From the NCBI RefSeq assembly GCF_030348505.1, contig NZ_JAUCFJ010000002.1:376001-440000 (forward strand): a DNA stretch of 64,000 nucleotides. The letters are read 5' to 3'. Positions within the stretch are counted from its first letter, which is position 1. The number at the start of each line of letters is the position of its first letter. The translations under genes and the position numbers were made by a program. This DNA is from Lysinibacillus sp. G4S2. GTDB lineage: Bacteria; Bacillota; Bacilli; Bacillales_A; Planococcaceae. This document shows positions 45,108 through 53,596 of this stretch, in pieces. The notes below the pieces were generated by a model, which saw only the letters and a list, made by a program, of their open reading frames with translations, was not told where the DNA came from and did not search any database.

Positions 45108-45498
45108 GTGATCGGGTGGACCGGCGAAGTGATCAGGTTGGCCAGCGAAGTGATCGGGTTGGCCCCCAAAGTGATCAGGTAAGCCGACTAAGTGATCGGG
45201 TAAGCCGACAAAGCGCTCGGGTTGGCCCCCGAAGTGATTGGGTAAGCAGTCAAAGTGATCAGGTAAGCCGAAAAAGTGATCGGGTAAGGCGTCAAAGTGA
45301 TCGGGTAGGCCAGCAAAGTGATCAGGTAAGCCGAAAAAGTGATCGGGTAAGGCGTCAAAGTGATCGGGTAGGCCAGCAAAGTGATCAGGTAAGCCGAAAA
45401 AGTGATCGGGTTGGCCCCCAAAGTGATCGGGTAAGTCTCCAAAACGCTCAGGTAAGCCGACAAAACGTTCAGGTAAGCCCCGAAGTGATCAGGTGCCC
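45108..45498. repeat. 21-bp tandem array, GTGATCGGGTAAGCC type
   Basis: About 18 units starting GTGATC(G/A)GGT and ending in AA or AAA lie head to tail at exactly 21 bp. Units 8-10 and 11-13 are identical, a 63-bp higher-order duplication. Because 21 is a multiple of three, frames stay open on both strands, but there is no ribosome site. Between convergent genes. Confidence 0.92.
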
Positions 45499-45527
45499 AC
45501 AGAAAAGTCTAGCTACAAATTTCCTTC

Positions 45528-47009
45528 TTACAATAATCCAATCCATTTCCAATACGTTGCGGAGAATAGCAGAACTAGGAGGTATCCAAAAATCGTTAAT
45601 GGAATACCAGATTTTAAGAAATCCTTTGTTGTAAAAGCTCCTGTACCGTAGGCAAGCATATTTTGCGGTGCACTAATAGGTAAGAGGAAGCCGAAGCTAA
45701 TAACGAATTGTTGCACGATAACGAATCCAACCTGATCGACATTGACCGTTAACGTTGAAGCTAAAACGATAAATACTGGCACAAGTGCAGATGCTAAACT
45801 TGTTGCACTCGCAAAGCCTAAGTGAATAAGAATATTAAATAAAGTAACAATTGCGATTGTTGCTAGAATTGGCATAGAATCTAAACCGAGTGAACCGAAT
45901 ACTTTATCAGATAACCATGATGCGCCTTGTGTATTAAGTAAAACCGTTCCTAGCATAATTCCTACTGCAAAGACGATAATTGTTCCCCAAGGAATATGCG
46001 GTTCAACTTCCTTCCAAGTATAGACCCCGATTTTTGGCATTAATAAAATGGCAATTGCAACGATTGTGACTGTTGTAGTGTCGAATGGATGAAGTTTTCC
46101 TTCAGTAGCCCAGAAAAATAGTAAAACTACCGATGTTATGATTAACCGAATTTCGGGAGCTTTTAATGGACCAAGATCCGCAAGCTGCTTTTTAATGACA
46201 TCCTTACCACCTTCAATATTATTCGTTTCAGGCTTAATCAGTGTAATCATAATGAAAAATAGAGCCACTGACATGATGATTGAGAAGGGGGCAGCGTAAA
46301 GTAACCAAGCACCCCAAGAAATATCCACACCAAACTGTTCTTTGATGAAATTTAAAGCGACCATATTTTGAGCTGCCGCCGTTTTAATACCGATATTCCA
46401 AATGGAGACAGCTTGCACAGAGGTAATGACAAGTAAAGCAGCAAGGCGACTATCACGTGGTAAACCAAATGCTGCTACCATTCCTAGTAGTATTGGCACA
46501 ACTGCGCCTGCACGTGCAGTAGCAGAAGGGACAAAGAATGCGAGTGCTATCGATACTAAAATAGCACCGCATACAATGGCTTTTGTTTTTGTCCCAACTA
46601 GTGAAAGTATCCATAGCGCAAGACGTTTATGTAAATTGGTAATTTGCATAGCTGCTGCTAGGAAAAGAGCTGCGGCTACTAGTGCAACTGCAGAATTGCT
46701 AAACCCGCTTAATGCCAATTTTAGCGCTTCTGATGTTCCAAGTTGTGTCGTTGGATCTTCCATTGACGGAGCTAGACCTAATAAAATTGTAACGAGTGCA
46801 ATAATCATGGTAGAGCTAACGGGATAGGATACTGCTTCTGTAACCCAAAGGATGACTGCGAAAGCTAAGATGGCCAAGGCTCGTTGTCCAGCTATAGGTA
46901 AATCGCCGTTGTTAGGTAAAAAAGTAATGATAAACAGTGAAGCAAAGGCTAATCCAATCCAGAGCGGTTTCAAATTACGTTTCGGTTTTGCTTGTTCAGA
47001 AGTAGACAT
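45528..47009 (-). CDS. SLC13/DASS-family anion symporter
   Basis: A 493-residue membrane carrier with about 12 hydrophobic segments and DASS features: LPIAGQRALAILAFAVILWVTE at the start, FVPSATARAGAVVPI, VGIMLGTVLLNTQGASWL, and SAPQNMLAYGTGAF near the end. Such carriers bring in dicarboxylates, citrate or sulfate with Na+. The SAPQNM motif replaces the SNT of the usual signature, hinting at an unusual substrate. Start ATG 47009, which is followed by MSTSEQAKPKRN; AAAGG lies about 11 bases upstream. Confidence 0.85.
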   Translation of the reverse strand: MSTSEQAKPKRNLKPLWIGLAFASLFIITFLPNNGDLPIAGQRALAILAFAVILWVTEAVSYPVSSTMIIALVTILLGLAPSMEDPTTQLGTSEALKLALSGFSNSAVALVAAALFLAAAMQITNLHKRLALWILSLVGTKTKAIVCGAILVSIALAFFVPSATARAGAVVPILLGMVAAFGLPRDSRLAALLVITSVQAVSIWNIGIKTAAAQNMVALNFIKEQFGVDISWGAWLLYAAPFSIIMSVALFFIMITLIKPETNNIEGGKDVIKKQLADLGPLKAPEIRLIITSVVLLFFWATEGKLHPFDTTTVTIVAIAILLMPKIGVYTWKEVEPHIPWGTIIVFAVGIMLGTVLLNTQGASWLSDKVFGSLGLDSMPILATIAIVTLFNILIHLGFASATSLASALVPVFIVLASTLTVNVDQVGFVIVQQFVISFGFLLPISAPQNMLAYGTGAFTTKDFLKSGIPLTIFGYLLVLLFSATYWKWIGLL

Positions 47010-47203
47010 ACTTTTTTCATCCTTTCTTCTATCAATAACTATTATTTTCCATAACATCGGCTAGTAATATACTTTTTTAAGAAAGTAATTTGTATATTTA
47101 TTGTAAATAAAAATCTTATATGAAATACTCTCTAGTTATAGCAATAATAGGCGATTGCGAGAAAATATGTGGTCATAGAAAGGACGAAAACCCTAAAGTA
47201 ATA

Positions 47204-47836
47204 TTATTTCTTTTTCTTAAATGCAGAAGTCACTTTTGGCTCAGTTCCCTGAATTAAGCGTTTGATATTTTCGATATGCAAAATGATTGCTATGCTAAAA
47301 AGTAGTAGAGCTATAATCGTTGGGCCTACTCCAGGAATCCATAAATATGTTGCTGTACAAAAAACAAGATAAAATTCAAGTACACCGACAATTAAATAGT
47401 TCGTCACGAAAGAAAAAATAACAAATAAAATAAGTGCAAATAAACCAATTTTCCAATCAACTGCAAGTAATATTCCTATGATTGATGCAGTTCCTTTACC
47501 GCCATTGAAGCCCATGTGAAATGGAAAATTATGACCTAGGATGACACCAGCAGCTATAATATAGCTTAAGAACCAAACTTGTACTTCTGTTAAATGTGTT
47601 GCATCTGCTAGATAGAAATGGGCACCTATAATAGCTGCTACACCTTTACCGATATCGATAAGTGCAACTAATACGCCGTATTTCCATCCAAGGGAAAGTG
47701 TTGCATTGGAAGCACCTGCATTGCCATGCCCAGTCTTTTTTAAATCTACCCCGGATAAAAACTGCGCTACTTTAGAGCCGTGGATACAGCCAATTAAATA
47801 ACCAACAAGTAGAAAAATGATAACGGCTTTTACCAT
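47204..47836 (-). CDS. plsY: Glycerol-3-phosphate acyltransferase PlsY
   Basis: A 210-residue integral membrane enzyme with five membrane segments. The family loops are present: SKVAQFLSG, GHGNAGASNATLSLG, and HNFPFHMGFNGGKGTAS (the GGKG loop). It acylates glycerol-3-phosphate from acyl-phosphate, the first step of phospholipid synthesis. I start at ATG 47836 because AAGGAGGAC lies just upstream and the five-helix layout begins there; the longer frame back to 47974 reads through the mosaic repeat. The C-terminal tail is Lys-rich. This may be an extra copy, since relatives often carry two. Confidence 0.9.
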   Translation of the reverse strand: MVKAVIIFLLVGYLIGCIHGSKVAQFLSGVDLKKTGHGNAGASNATLSLGWKYGVLVALIDIGKGVAAIIGAHFYLADATHLTEVQVWFLSYIIAAGVILGHNFPFHMGFNGGKGTASIIGILLAVDWKIGLFALILFVIFSFVTNYLIVGVLEFYLVFCTATYLWIPGVGPTIIALLLFSIAIILHIENIKRLIQGTEPKVTSAFKKKK

Positions 47837-47861
47837 AAAAGTCCTCCTTTCAAAATAAATA

Positions 47862-47970
47862 GGCTCATCACCATAACGTGGGATTGATTTCCGTGCCGGC
47901 TGGGCGCATTGTAGCTGACGCTTCGCTTTCGCACAGATAAACAATGCGTCCAGATTTTTGAATTGTGCCC
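47862..47970. repeat. Mosaic repeat copy, inverted, one unit
   Basis: GGCTCATCACCATAACGTGG, GATTTCCGTGCCGGCTGGGC, then GCTGACGCTTCGCTTTCGCA followed by CAGATAAACAATGCGTCC. Directly upstream of plsY and inside its false N-terminal extension. Confidence 0.85.
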
Positions 47971-48149
47971 GCACAATTCATTCCACTTTCAGGGGTGGGG
48001 CTCTTCTACTGAATGAAGATAAATGGCATACGTTTTAACAAATTTCATCCCAAACTTTTGGTGATAAACCAATAAATACTAAAATAGTGTATGCGTTCGT
48101 AATACGTATATAAGCAGACAGAAGTTTCGGAAAAAATAAAATTTTAGTG

Positions 48150-48178
48150 TTGACAGAAAAAAAGTCTATGTTTATACT
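48150..48178 (+). promoter_or_regulatory. Promoter of the SAM riboswitch-metY transcript
   Basis: TTGACA (48150-48155), 17-base spacer, TATACT (48173-48178). Start of transcription near 48185, just before the riboswitch. Confidence 0.75.
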
Positions 48179-48204
48179 GTGTAACAACGATGGAAATTGA
48201 ATCT

Positions 48205-48378
48205 CATACTCTTATCAAGAGCGGCGGAGGGATAGGCCCTATGATGCCCGGCAACCAGTAAGTGACGAACTTGCTAAGGTGCTAATTCCTACAGATTCTT
48301 ACTTGGATCTGGCAGATAAGGGGAGGAAAACTTGCAACCGCAACCCTCTTCTTACTGAAGAGGGTTTTTGTTTTCTAC
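48205..48378 (+). ncRNA. SAM-I riboswitch (S-box) with terminator
   Basis: CTCTTATCAAGAGCGGCGGA, GGGATAGGCCCTATGATGCC and CGGCAACC are the conserved S-box core, followed by P3/P4 arms (AAGTGACGAACTTGCTAAGGT) and the P1 return (CAGATAAGGGGAG). A terminator CAACCCTCTTC / GAAGAGGGTTTTTG closes it at 48341-48370. When SAM is plentiful transcription stops; when scarce, metY is made. Confidence 0.95.
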
Positions 48379-48438
48379 TGAAAAAATCCTCCTCATCTCC
48401 GGTACCATCGTAAAAAAATAACCATTTGGAGGTATATA

Positions 48439-49740
48439 ATGACAAATTTTAAACCAGAAACATTGCTGTTACACGGTGGCCAGGAGCCAGACCCGGTAAC
48501 AGGATCTCGTACAGTGCCCGTATATCGCTCAACGGCATTCGTTTTTAAAGACACTGCTCATGCGCAACGTCTTTTTGCCTTAGAGGAAGCTGGCAATATT
48601 TACACACGAATTACAAACCCAACTGTAGATGTTTTTGAAAAACGCGTCGCTTTATTAGAAGGCGGTACAGCAGCGGTAGCACTTTCATCTGGTGCAGCAG
48701 CTATTGCATTTTCAATTTTAAATCTTGCAGGGGCAGGGGATGAAATTGTCGCAGCTAGCTCTTTATATGGAGGTACTTATAACTTATTTGCCAATACACT
48801 ACCAAACTACGGTATTAAAACGAATTTTGTAGATGAAACAAATCCAGAAAATTTCCGAGCAGCTATTACTGATAAAACAAAAGCGGTGTTCGCTGAAATT
48901 TACGGTAACCCAAGTTTAAAAGTGCTAGACATCGAAGCAGTAGCGAATATAGCACATGAAAACGGCTTACCATTAATTATTGATAGCACATTTGCTTCAC
49001 CATATGGCTCTACACCAATTGACTACGGTGCAGATATCGTCGTTCATTCCGCAACAAAATGGATTGGCGGACATGGTACAACTTTAGGCGGCGTTGTAGT
49101 AGATGCAGGAAAGTTTGATTGGACTCGTGGACGTTTCCCAGGCTTTACTGAGCCAGATGCTTCTTATCACGGTTTGCGTTATGGTATTGACACAGCAGAG
49201 GCTGCATTTGCCACAAAACTGCGTGTACAATTACTACGCGACTTTGGACCAACGTTGAGTGCAGATGCAGCATTTAATTTATTACAAGGTTTAGAAACGC
49301 TTCATTTGCGTATTCCAAAACACAATGAAAATGCATTGGCAGTAGCTGAATATTTACGAAACCACCCATCTGTGGAATATGTAAATTACAATGGCTTAGA
49401 AGATTTTCCTACTCATGATTTAGCAAAAAAATATTTGAGAAATGGCTTCGGTTCAGTGCTTACATTCGGTATTAAAGGTGGACGTGAAGCAGGGCGTAAA
49501 CTAATTGATAGTGTGAAATTATTCTCGCACGTAGCAAATGTAGGGGATGCCAAATCATTAATTATTCATCCGGCATCTACTACGCATCAGCAACTATCAG
49601 CTGAAGAGTTAATCCAAACTGGCGTAACCGAGTCGCTCATTCGCTTATCAATCGGTTTAGAGGCAGTAGAGGACATTATTGCAGATTTAGAACAAGCTAT
49701 TGAACAAGTAACAGCTTCTCAACAAACAATAGAAGCTTAA
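48439..49740 (+). CDS. metY: O-acetylhomoserine sulfhydrylase (aminocarboxypropyltransferase)
   Basis: The 433-residue PLP enzyme belongs to the Cys/Met-metabolism family: PVYRSTAFVFKDTAHAQRLF and YTRITNPTVDVFEKRVA at the start, SSGAAAIAFSILNLAGAGD for cofactor binding, IDSTFASPYG, and HSATKWIGGHGTT with the PLP Lys207. Long insert and length fit MetY rather than MetB/MetC. It makes homocysteine from O-acetylhomoserine and sulfide in the cytoplasm. SAM riboswitch control agrees. ATG 48439 has TTGGAGG upstream. No metX follows. Confidence 0.93.
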   Translation: MTNFKPETLLLHGGQEPDPVTGSRTVPVYRSTAFVFKDTAHAQRLFALEEAGNIYTRITNPTVDVFEKRVALLEGGTAAVALSSGAAAIAFSILNLAGAGDEIVAASSLYGGTYNLFANTLPNYGIKTNFVDETNPENFRAAITDKTKAVFAEIYGNPSLKVLDIEAVANIAHENGLPLIIDSTFASPYGSTPIDYGADIVVHSATKWIGGHGTTLGGVVVDAGKFDWTRGRFPGFTEPDASYHGLRYGIDTAEAAFATKLRVQLLRDFGPTLSADAAFNLLQGLETLHLRIPKHNENALAVAEYLRNHPSVEYVNYNGLEDFPTHDLAKKYLRNGFGSVLTFGIKGGREAGRKLIDSVKLFSHVANVGDAKSLIIHPASTTHQQLSAEELIQTGVTESLIRLSIGLEAVEDIIADLEQAIEQVTASQQTIEA

Positions 49741-49894
49741 TGAAAATTGGCTAATGTTGTAGCGTTTACGTATTTTCTCATTCGATAGGCCTCATTTGGT
49801 AATACGTAAAACGTTGCGGCATCAACCGCTTGCCTCATTCGGTAAGATATTTGAAAATATTCACGAATAATACCTAGTAATTTTATAAGTATTA
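49741..49894. other. Spacer with a hairpin after metY
   Basis: GTAGCGTTTACGTATT and AATACGTAAAACGTTGC (49757-49818) can pair around a TGAGG-like loop; likely a weak terminator of metY. No gene. Confidence 0.4.
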
Positions 49895-49923
49895 TTGATT
49901 TATTTAAATCCTTGTATTATACT
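49895..49923 (+). promoter_or_regulatory. Promoter upstream of the 50071 gene
   Basis: TTGATT, a 17-base spacer and TATACT. Leaves a leader of about 140 bases before the ATG at 50071. Confidence 0.6.
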
Positions 49924-49929
49924 AGGAAA

Positions 49930-50065
49930 TAAGTTAAACGTTCTAAAGGCTACCAACCTAGAACCAATTTGTTTTCAAAGTGCTCCCCCACTTTTGAATA
50001 TATGAAGAGGGGTAGTTGCTCAGCCCGCAACTACTCTTAACTAAAAACTGATGATAAAGGAGTGT
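49930..50065 (+). promoter_or_regulatory. Structured leader of the 50071 gene, type unknown
   Basis: The leader contains TTCTA / TAGAA around GGCTACCAACC (49940s-49960s), AAAGTG / CACTTTT around a C-rich loop (49976-49999), and GTAGTTGC / GCAACTAC (50011-50035). The last hairpin has a short AAC-rich tail, not a T run. No known riboswitch core is evident to me. Confidence 0.4.
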
Positions 50066-50070
50066 TTTCA

Positions 50071-50457
50071 ATGGGAAATGTTTATAGTGCACAAAACATT
50101 GCATCTTATCTTATTTATGAGTTAAATGAAGGTCATGTGTTTGTGAACAACATGTCCATTCAAAACATACTTGCATCGGTTGATAGTAAATGGCAACAAA
50201 CCTTTGGACATTCTGCTTTTCAGGAAATCATTTATGCCAAAGAAGAAGATTATACAGTAAAAGAAGTTTTCGAAGCTTATAAAAGCTATGGAGCAAGTCA
50301 TATACCTCTACCTGCGACAGAGTATTACTTAAAATACGGTACATTCCAATTAGTTGAACGTACGTATGCAATACCAAATCTTACGCAAGAAGAAATAGGA
50401 CTAGTACAACAAGCATTAACAAAATATCGTTATAAATTGCTAGCAAAAGCTAGTTAA
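50071..50457 (+). CDS. Uncharacterised protein, possibly Panacea (DUF4065)-like
   Basis: A 128-residue soluble protein (ATG 50071 behind AAAGGAGTG). The layout NIASYLIYELNEG, MSIQNILASVDSKW, FEAYKSYGASHIPLP is like the DUF4065/SocA ('Panacea') domain, which has an opening helix, a klLyla-type helix and a final GP-containing loop. The similarity is weak and I put it forward only as a lead. Panacea proteins are antitoxins or adaptor proteins; no toxin gene is adjacent. It has a long structured leader and its own terminator. Confidence 0.45.
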   Translation: MGNVYSAQNIASYLIYELNEGHVFVNNMSIQNILASVDSKWQQTFGHSAFQEIIYAKEEDYTVKEVFEAYKSYGASHIPLPATEYYLKYGTFQLVERTYAIPNLTQEEIGLVQQALTKYRYKLLAKAS

Positions 50458-50477
50458 TTATCCCTCATATAATTTGT

Positions 50478-50514
50478 GCTCATTCTCTGCTGCTACAGGG
50501 AATGAGCTTTTTTA
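50478..50514 (+). terminator. Terminator after the 50071 gene
   Basis: GCTCATTC / GAATGAGC stem followed by TTTTTT. Confidence 0.85.
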
Positions 50515-51101
50515 AAAAGTGAAGAGATAGACTGGCATACCTTTTAAATATTTTTAGTACTATATTTCAAAAGAACACTTCTTTTGGATGTCTTAACATA
50601 CATATATATAATAGAAGAAAGGCATTCATTTTTTAACTTCTATCAGCGGGTGTCACGGAAGCGGGAATCGTCATTTTTTGTTCAAATATTATAGAACTAC
50701 TGAAAAATCATATGATAAAAGGGATGAAAACGATTTCTTTTGCACGTCTAGGGAAAACAAATGTCCATCCTAGAAAGATTTTTCTTGTGCAATGTATGTA
50801 TTTGCGTTACAATTTTCTTTAAGTTGAATTTTGAATTATTTGAATTTGTTTGTGTTTCACATATTTTTTAACTTCTTTCAGCAAATATTTTTTGTACCGG
50901 AAGCGTCAGCTATAAAGAACTTCCACAGATGGTGAGAGCGAAAATACCACGACTAAATATATGACTGAAAATGAAGTATTAGAAATACGGCAATCTGACC
51001 TGCTTTGTAAAGTCGGCGCACAATTCAAAATCTGTACGAAATAAGCTAAGGCGAAATAAATTTAATGAAACTGCGGAATGTAAGTTGGAGGGAATACAGG
51101 A
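50515..51101. repeat. Intergenic region with two copies of the second dispersed repeat
   Basis: TTTTTTAACTTCTATCAGCG at about 50629, followed by GGTGTCACGGAAGCGGG, and TTTTTAACTTCTTTCAGCAAA at about 50866, followed by TTTTTTGTACCGGAAGCGTC. The second matches 10148-10195 closely. Also holds the promoter region of hom. No gene. Confidence 0.55.
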
Positions 51102-52088
51102 ATGGCAACTATAAAGGCAGCTATATTAGGATTTGGAACGGTAGGTCAAGGAATTTACCATATATTAAACGAAAAGCGTGAAGAGCTTAAAAATAAATTA
51201 GGAATTGAGCTGGAAGTAGCGAAAATTTTAGTGACAGACGCTAGCCGTGAACGTGTACCGGGTACAGCGCATTTAATGACAACTAGTATGGATGAAGTCG
51301 TAGCAGAACCGGGTATGCAAGTTGTTTTTGAGGCGATCGTGAATGAGGAACCAGCATTTACTTACTTAAAGCGCGCTGTTGAACATAAATGTCATGTCAT
51401 CACGGCTAACAAAGTAATGTTTGCAAAGCGAGGCTTAGAGCTGCAGGAACTTGCCAAAGCAAACGGTGTTTTTGTAGGCTTTGAGGCAACAACAGCTGGT
51501 GGTGTGCCTGTTATTAAAACGATGAAAAACATTTTGCTTGTCAATGATGTTAGTCGTATTCAGGGCGTTTTAAATGGCACATCCAACTATATTTTAACGA
51601 AGATGCGTTCTCAAGGCTGGTCGTTCGAAAGAGCTTTAAAAGAGGCACAAAATTTAGGGTATGCAGAGGCAGATCCATATAATGATATATCAGGCCAGGA
51701 TGCCTTTAAAAAATTAATGATTTTAAGTGCTTTGGCATTTGGTGAACAACCAGATTGGGCAGATGTAGAAGTGATTGGGATTGATAGTATTTCAGCAGAG
51801 CAAGTGAAAGAAGCGTGTGAAAGGGGCTTGCGTTACCGCCACGTTGCTGAGGTTGAGAAGCTGGCTGATGGTAAAGTCTTCGCAAAAGTTGGTCCACAAT
51901 TAGTGGATAAAGAACACCCACTTTATCCAGTTGATGACGTCAATAATGCTGTAGCGTTGGATACAAATTATATTGGCACATTAACGCTTATTGGACCTGG
52001 AGCAGGTATGTATCCAACAGCGAGTGTGATGGTTGAGGATTATGCGGAAATTATCGGTAAGCGAGCTGGATTTGTAGTAACAATATAA
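51102..52088 (+). CDS. hom: Homoserine dehydrogenase, short form without ACT domain
   Basis: A 328-residue enzyme: NAD(P) loop GFGTVGQGIYHIL, then VFEAIVNEEPAF, HVITANKVMFAKRG, GVLNGTSNYILTKM with the conserved substrate site, and AQNLGYAEADPYNDISGQDA with the catalytic Glu-Asp region. It reduces aspartate semialdehyde to homoserine. Usual Bacillus Hom has about 430 residues with a C-terminal ACT domain for feedback by threonine; this one stops before it, so it may escape that control. Its closeness to metY suggests a methionine role. ATG 51102 has TTGGAGGGA upstream. Confidence 0.9.
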   Translation: MATIKAAILGFGTVGQGIYHILNEKREELKNKLGIELEVAKILVTDASRERVPGTAHLMTTSMDEVVAEPGMQVVFEAIVNEEPAFTYLKRAVEHKCHVITANKVMFAKRGLELQELAKANGVFVGFEATTAGGVPVIKTMKNILLVNDVSRIQGVLNGTSNYILTKMRSQGWSFERALKEAQNLGYAEADPYNDISGQDAFKKLMILSALAFGEQPDWADVEVIGIDSISAEQVKEACERGLRYRHVAEVEKLADGKVFAKVGPQLVDKEHPLYPVDDVNNAVALDTNYIGTLTLIGPGAGMYPTASVMVEDYAEIIGKRAGFVVTI

Positions 52089-52106
52089 TAGGTGAAGAAC
52101 GTATAG

Positions 52107-52147
52107 ATGCCTATCATTCATTTGTTTGAATGATAGGCATTTTTTAA
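52107..52147. terminator. Bidirectional terminator after hom
   Basis: ATGCCTATCATTCA / TGAATGATAGGCAT perfect stem followed by TTTTTAA; serves the leftward HTH gene also. Confidence 0.9.
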
Positions 52148-52374
52148 TCCTCATCTTTAACATCAATATCCTCGGGAATAGGTGTATTACGCCAAATTTC
52201 GATTTCCTCTTTAATGCGATCTAACTGCTCAAAGTATGTGCTGAACTGTCCGCTATTAATCAGTATTTGGTCCCCATCATACACTGAGCGGATACGTCCC
52301 TCATAAACTAGGCGCAGTATTTGATCCTCTGGCACACCAAGTTCAATGGCTGTTTCTTCAATTGTTTTATACAT
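52144..52374 (-). CDS. Small excisionase/MerR-like HTH protein
   Basis: A 76-residue protein whose first 45 residues (YKTIEETAIELGVPEDQILR, then LVYEGRIRSVYDG) read as a winged HTH of the excisionase/HTH_17 type, with an acidic helical tail. It may bind DNA or act as an adaptor. ATG 52374 has AAAGGAGCG upstream. No prophage genes are near, so a role in excision is not implied. Confidence 0.65.
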   Translation of the reverse strand: MYKTIEETAIELGVPEDQILRLVYEGRIRSVYDGDQILINSGQFSTYFEQLDRIKEEIEIWRNTPIPEDIDVKDED

Positions 52375-52509
52375 AATTTTCGCTCCTTTTGTTGTTTTTA
52401 TTATAACGTCCCTTTAAAAGAAAGAAAAAGAAATATGGTAATTGTTTGATATTGGATAAATCTGTATTATTAATGTTAATGAGTGTAAAGGTCGAGGAGG
52501 AAATAAAAA

Positions 52510-53364
52510 ATGTATCCATTTTTCGTGCTACTAGCGGCTATATTGTGGGGCATGACAGGAACTGCACAAACATTTTTAGATGATGGAACATCTCCGATAG
52601 CAGTAGCAACAGTTCGTTCTGCGATTGGTGGCGGACTATTATTAGCTATTACTATTTTGCTACGTAAAATTAACTTTCGTAAATGGTCGTGGAAATGGAC
52701 AATTTTAGCTGCCGCGAGTATTGCAATATTCCAAGGTCTTTTTTTCTCATCAATTCGTCTAACGGGTGTAGCTATTGGAACAGTTGCAACGATTGGTAGT
52801 GCTCCTGTATTTTCAGGTGTTTTGGAATGGATACTATGGAAAACACGGCCAACAAAGGTGTGGGGAATAGCAACGATAATGGCCATACTCGGGTGTATTT
52901 TATTATTTGTTAATAATAGGGAAGAGGCTGTTCATATGGGAGGTATCGGACTAGCTCTTTGTGCAGGTCTCTCCTTTGCATTGTACACAAATATTAGTAA
53001 AAAGCTTATGACACAAGAGGAGGCACTACCAGCAGTGGCGATGACGTTTTCAATTTGTACGTTATTTTTACTGCCATTTTCGATAAGTGAAGGTTTTAGC
53101 TGGTTAGCCGTTACACATAACTTATGGACGATGCTTTTCATGGGGATTATGTGTACAAGCGTGGCCTATTTGCTGTTTTTAAATGGTCTACAGAAAGTTA
53201 ATTCATCGACGGCTGTTACACTATCACTAGCAGAGCCTTTAACTGCAGCGATCCTCGGTGTATTTTTAGTAGGGGAATATTTAAGTATGACTTCCTGGAT
53301 TGGTGTTGTAATGTTATTAGGTGGTATTGTTGTATTGACATTAGGAGGGCGAAAAAAGGTTTGA
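52510..53364 (+). CDS. EamA/DMT-family transporter
   Basis: A 284-residue protein with ten hydrophobic segments in two EamA halves: AAILWGMTGTAQTF starts the first half and GGIGLALCAGLSFALYTNI the second, with NGLQKVNSSTAVTLSLAEPL before the end. Members export metabolites such as amino acids or drugs; the substrate is unknown. ATG 52510 has GAGGAGGAAA upstream. Confidence 0.85.
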   Translation: MYPFFVLLAAILWGMTGTAQTFLDDGTSPIAVATVRSAIGGGLLLAITILLRKINFRKWSWKWTILAAASIAIFQGLFFSSIRLTGVAIGTVATIGSAPVFSGVLEWILWKTRPTKVWGIATIMAILGCILLFVNNREEAVHMGGIGLALCAGLSFALYTNISKKLMTQEEALPAVAMTFSICTLFLLPFSISEGFSWLAVTHNLWTMLFMGIMCTSVAYLLFLNGLQKVNSSTAVTLSLAEPLTAAILGVFLVGEYLSMTSWIGVVMLLGGIVVLTLGGRKKV

Positions 53365-53451
53365 GAACAAGTCATACAATACAATCTTTTTTATTGCTAT
53401 TGGCTTATTACACTTGTTGAAACGTAGCAATGTATATAGCTTGATTGGAGC

Positions 53452-53512
53452 AACGCGGCTCATCGGACGCCCCTAGGAAATCACCCCACGTCATAGTGAT
53501 GAAATTCATTCA
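53452..53512. repeat. Mosaic repeat remnant (both ends, no units)
   Basis: CGGCTCATCGGACGCCCCTAG joined to GAAATCACCCCACGTCATAG; the left and right ends of the mosaic element without the middle. Confidence 0.75.
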
Positions 53513-53596
53513 AAACTTAAGAAATTCTTCATTTTTATAATAACTGGTTTTTAAGATTTAAAAGGTACACTATTAATTGAGAGCGAGGTGTATATC

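Noticed and set aside
45071-45634. Frame of 187 codons across the GTGATCGGGT array, and others on the opposite strand
   Set aside because: Repeat artefact due to a unit length divisible by three; overlaps a terminator and the end of a real gene.
47837-47974. N-terminal extension of PlsY
   Set aside because: The added residues are translated mosaic repeat; the normal start at 47836 has an excellent ribosome site.
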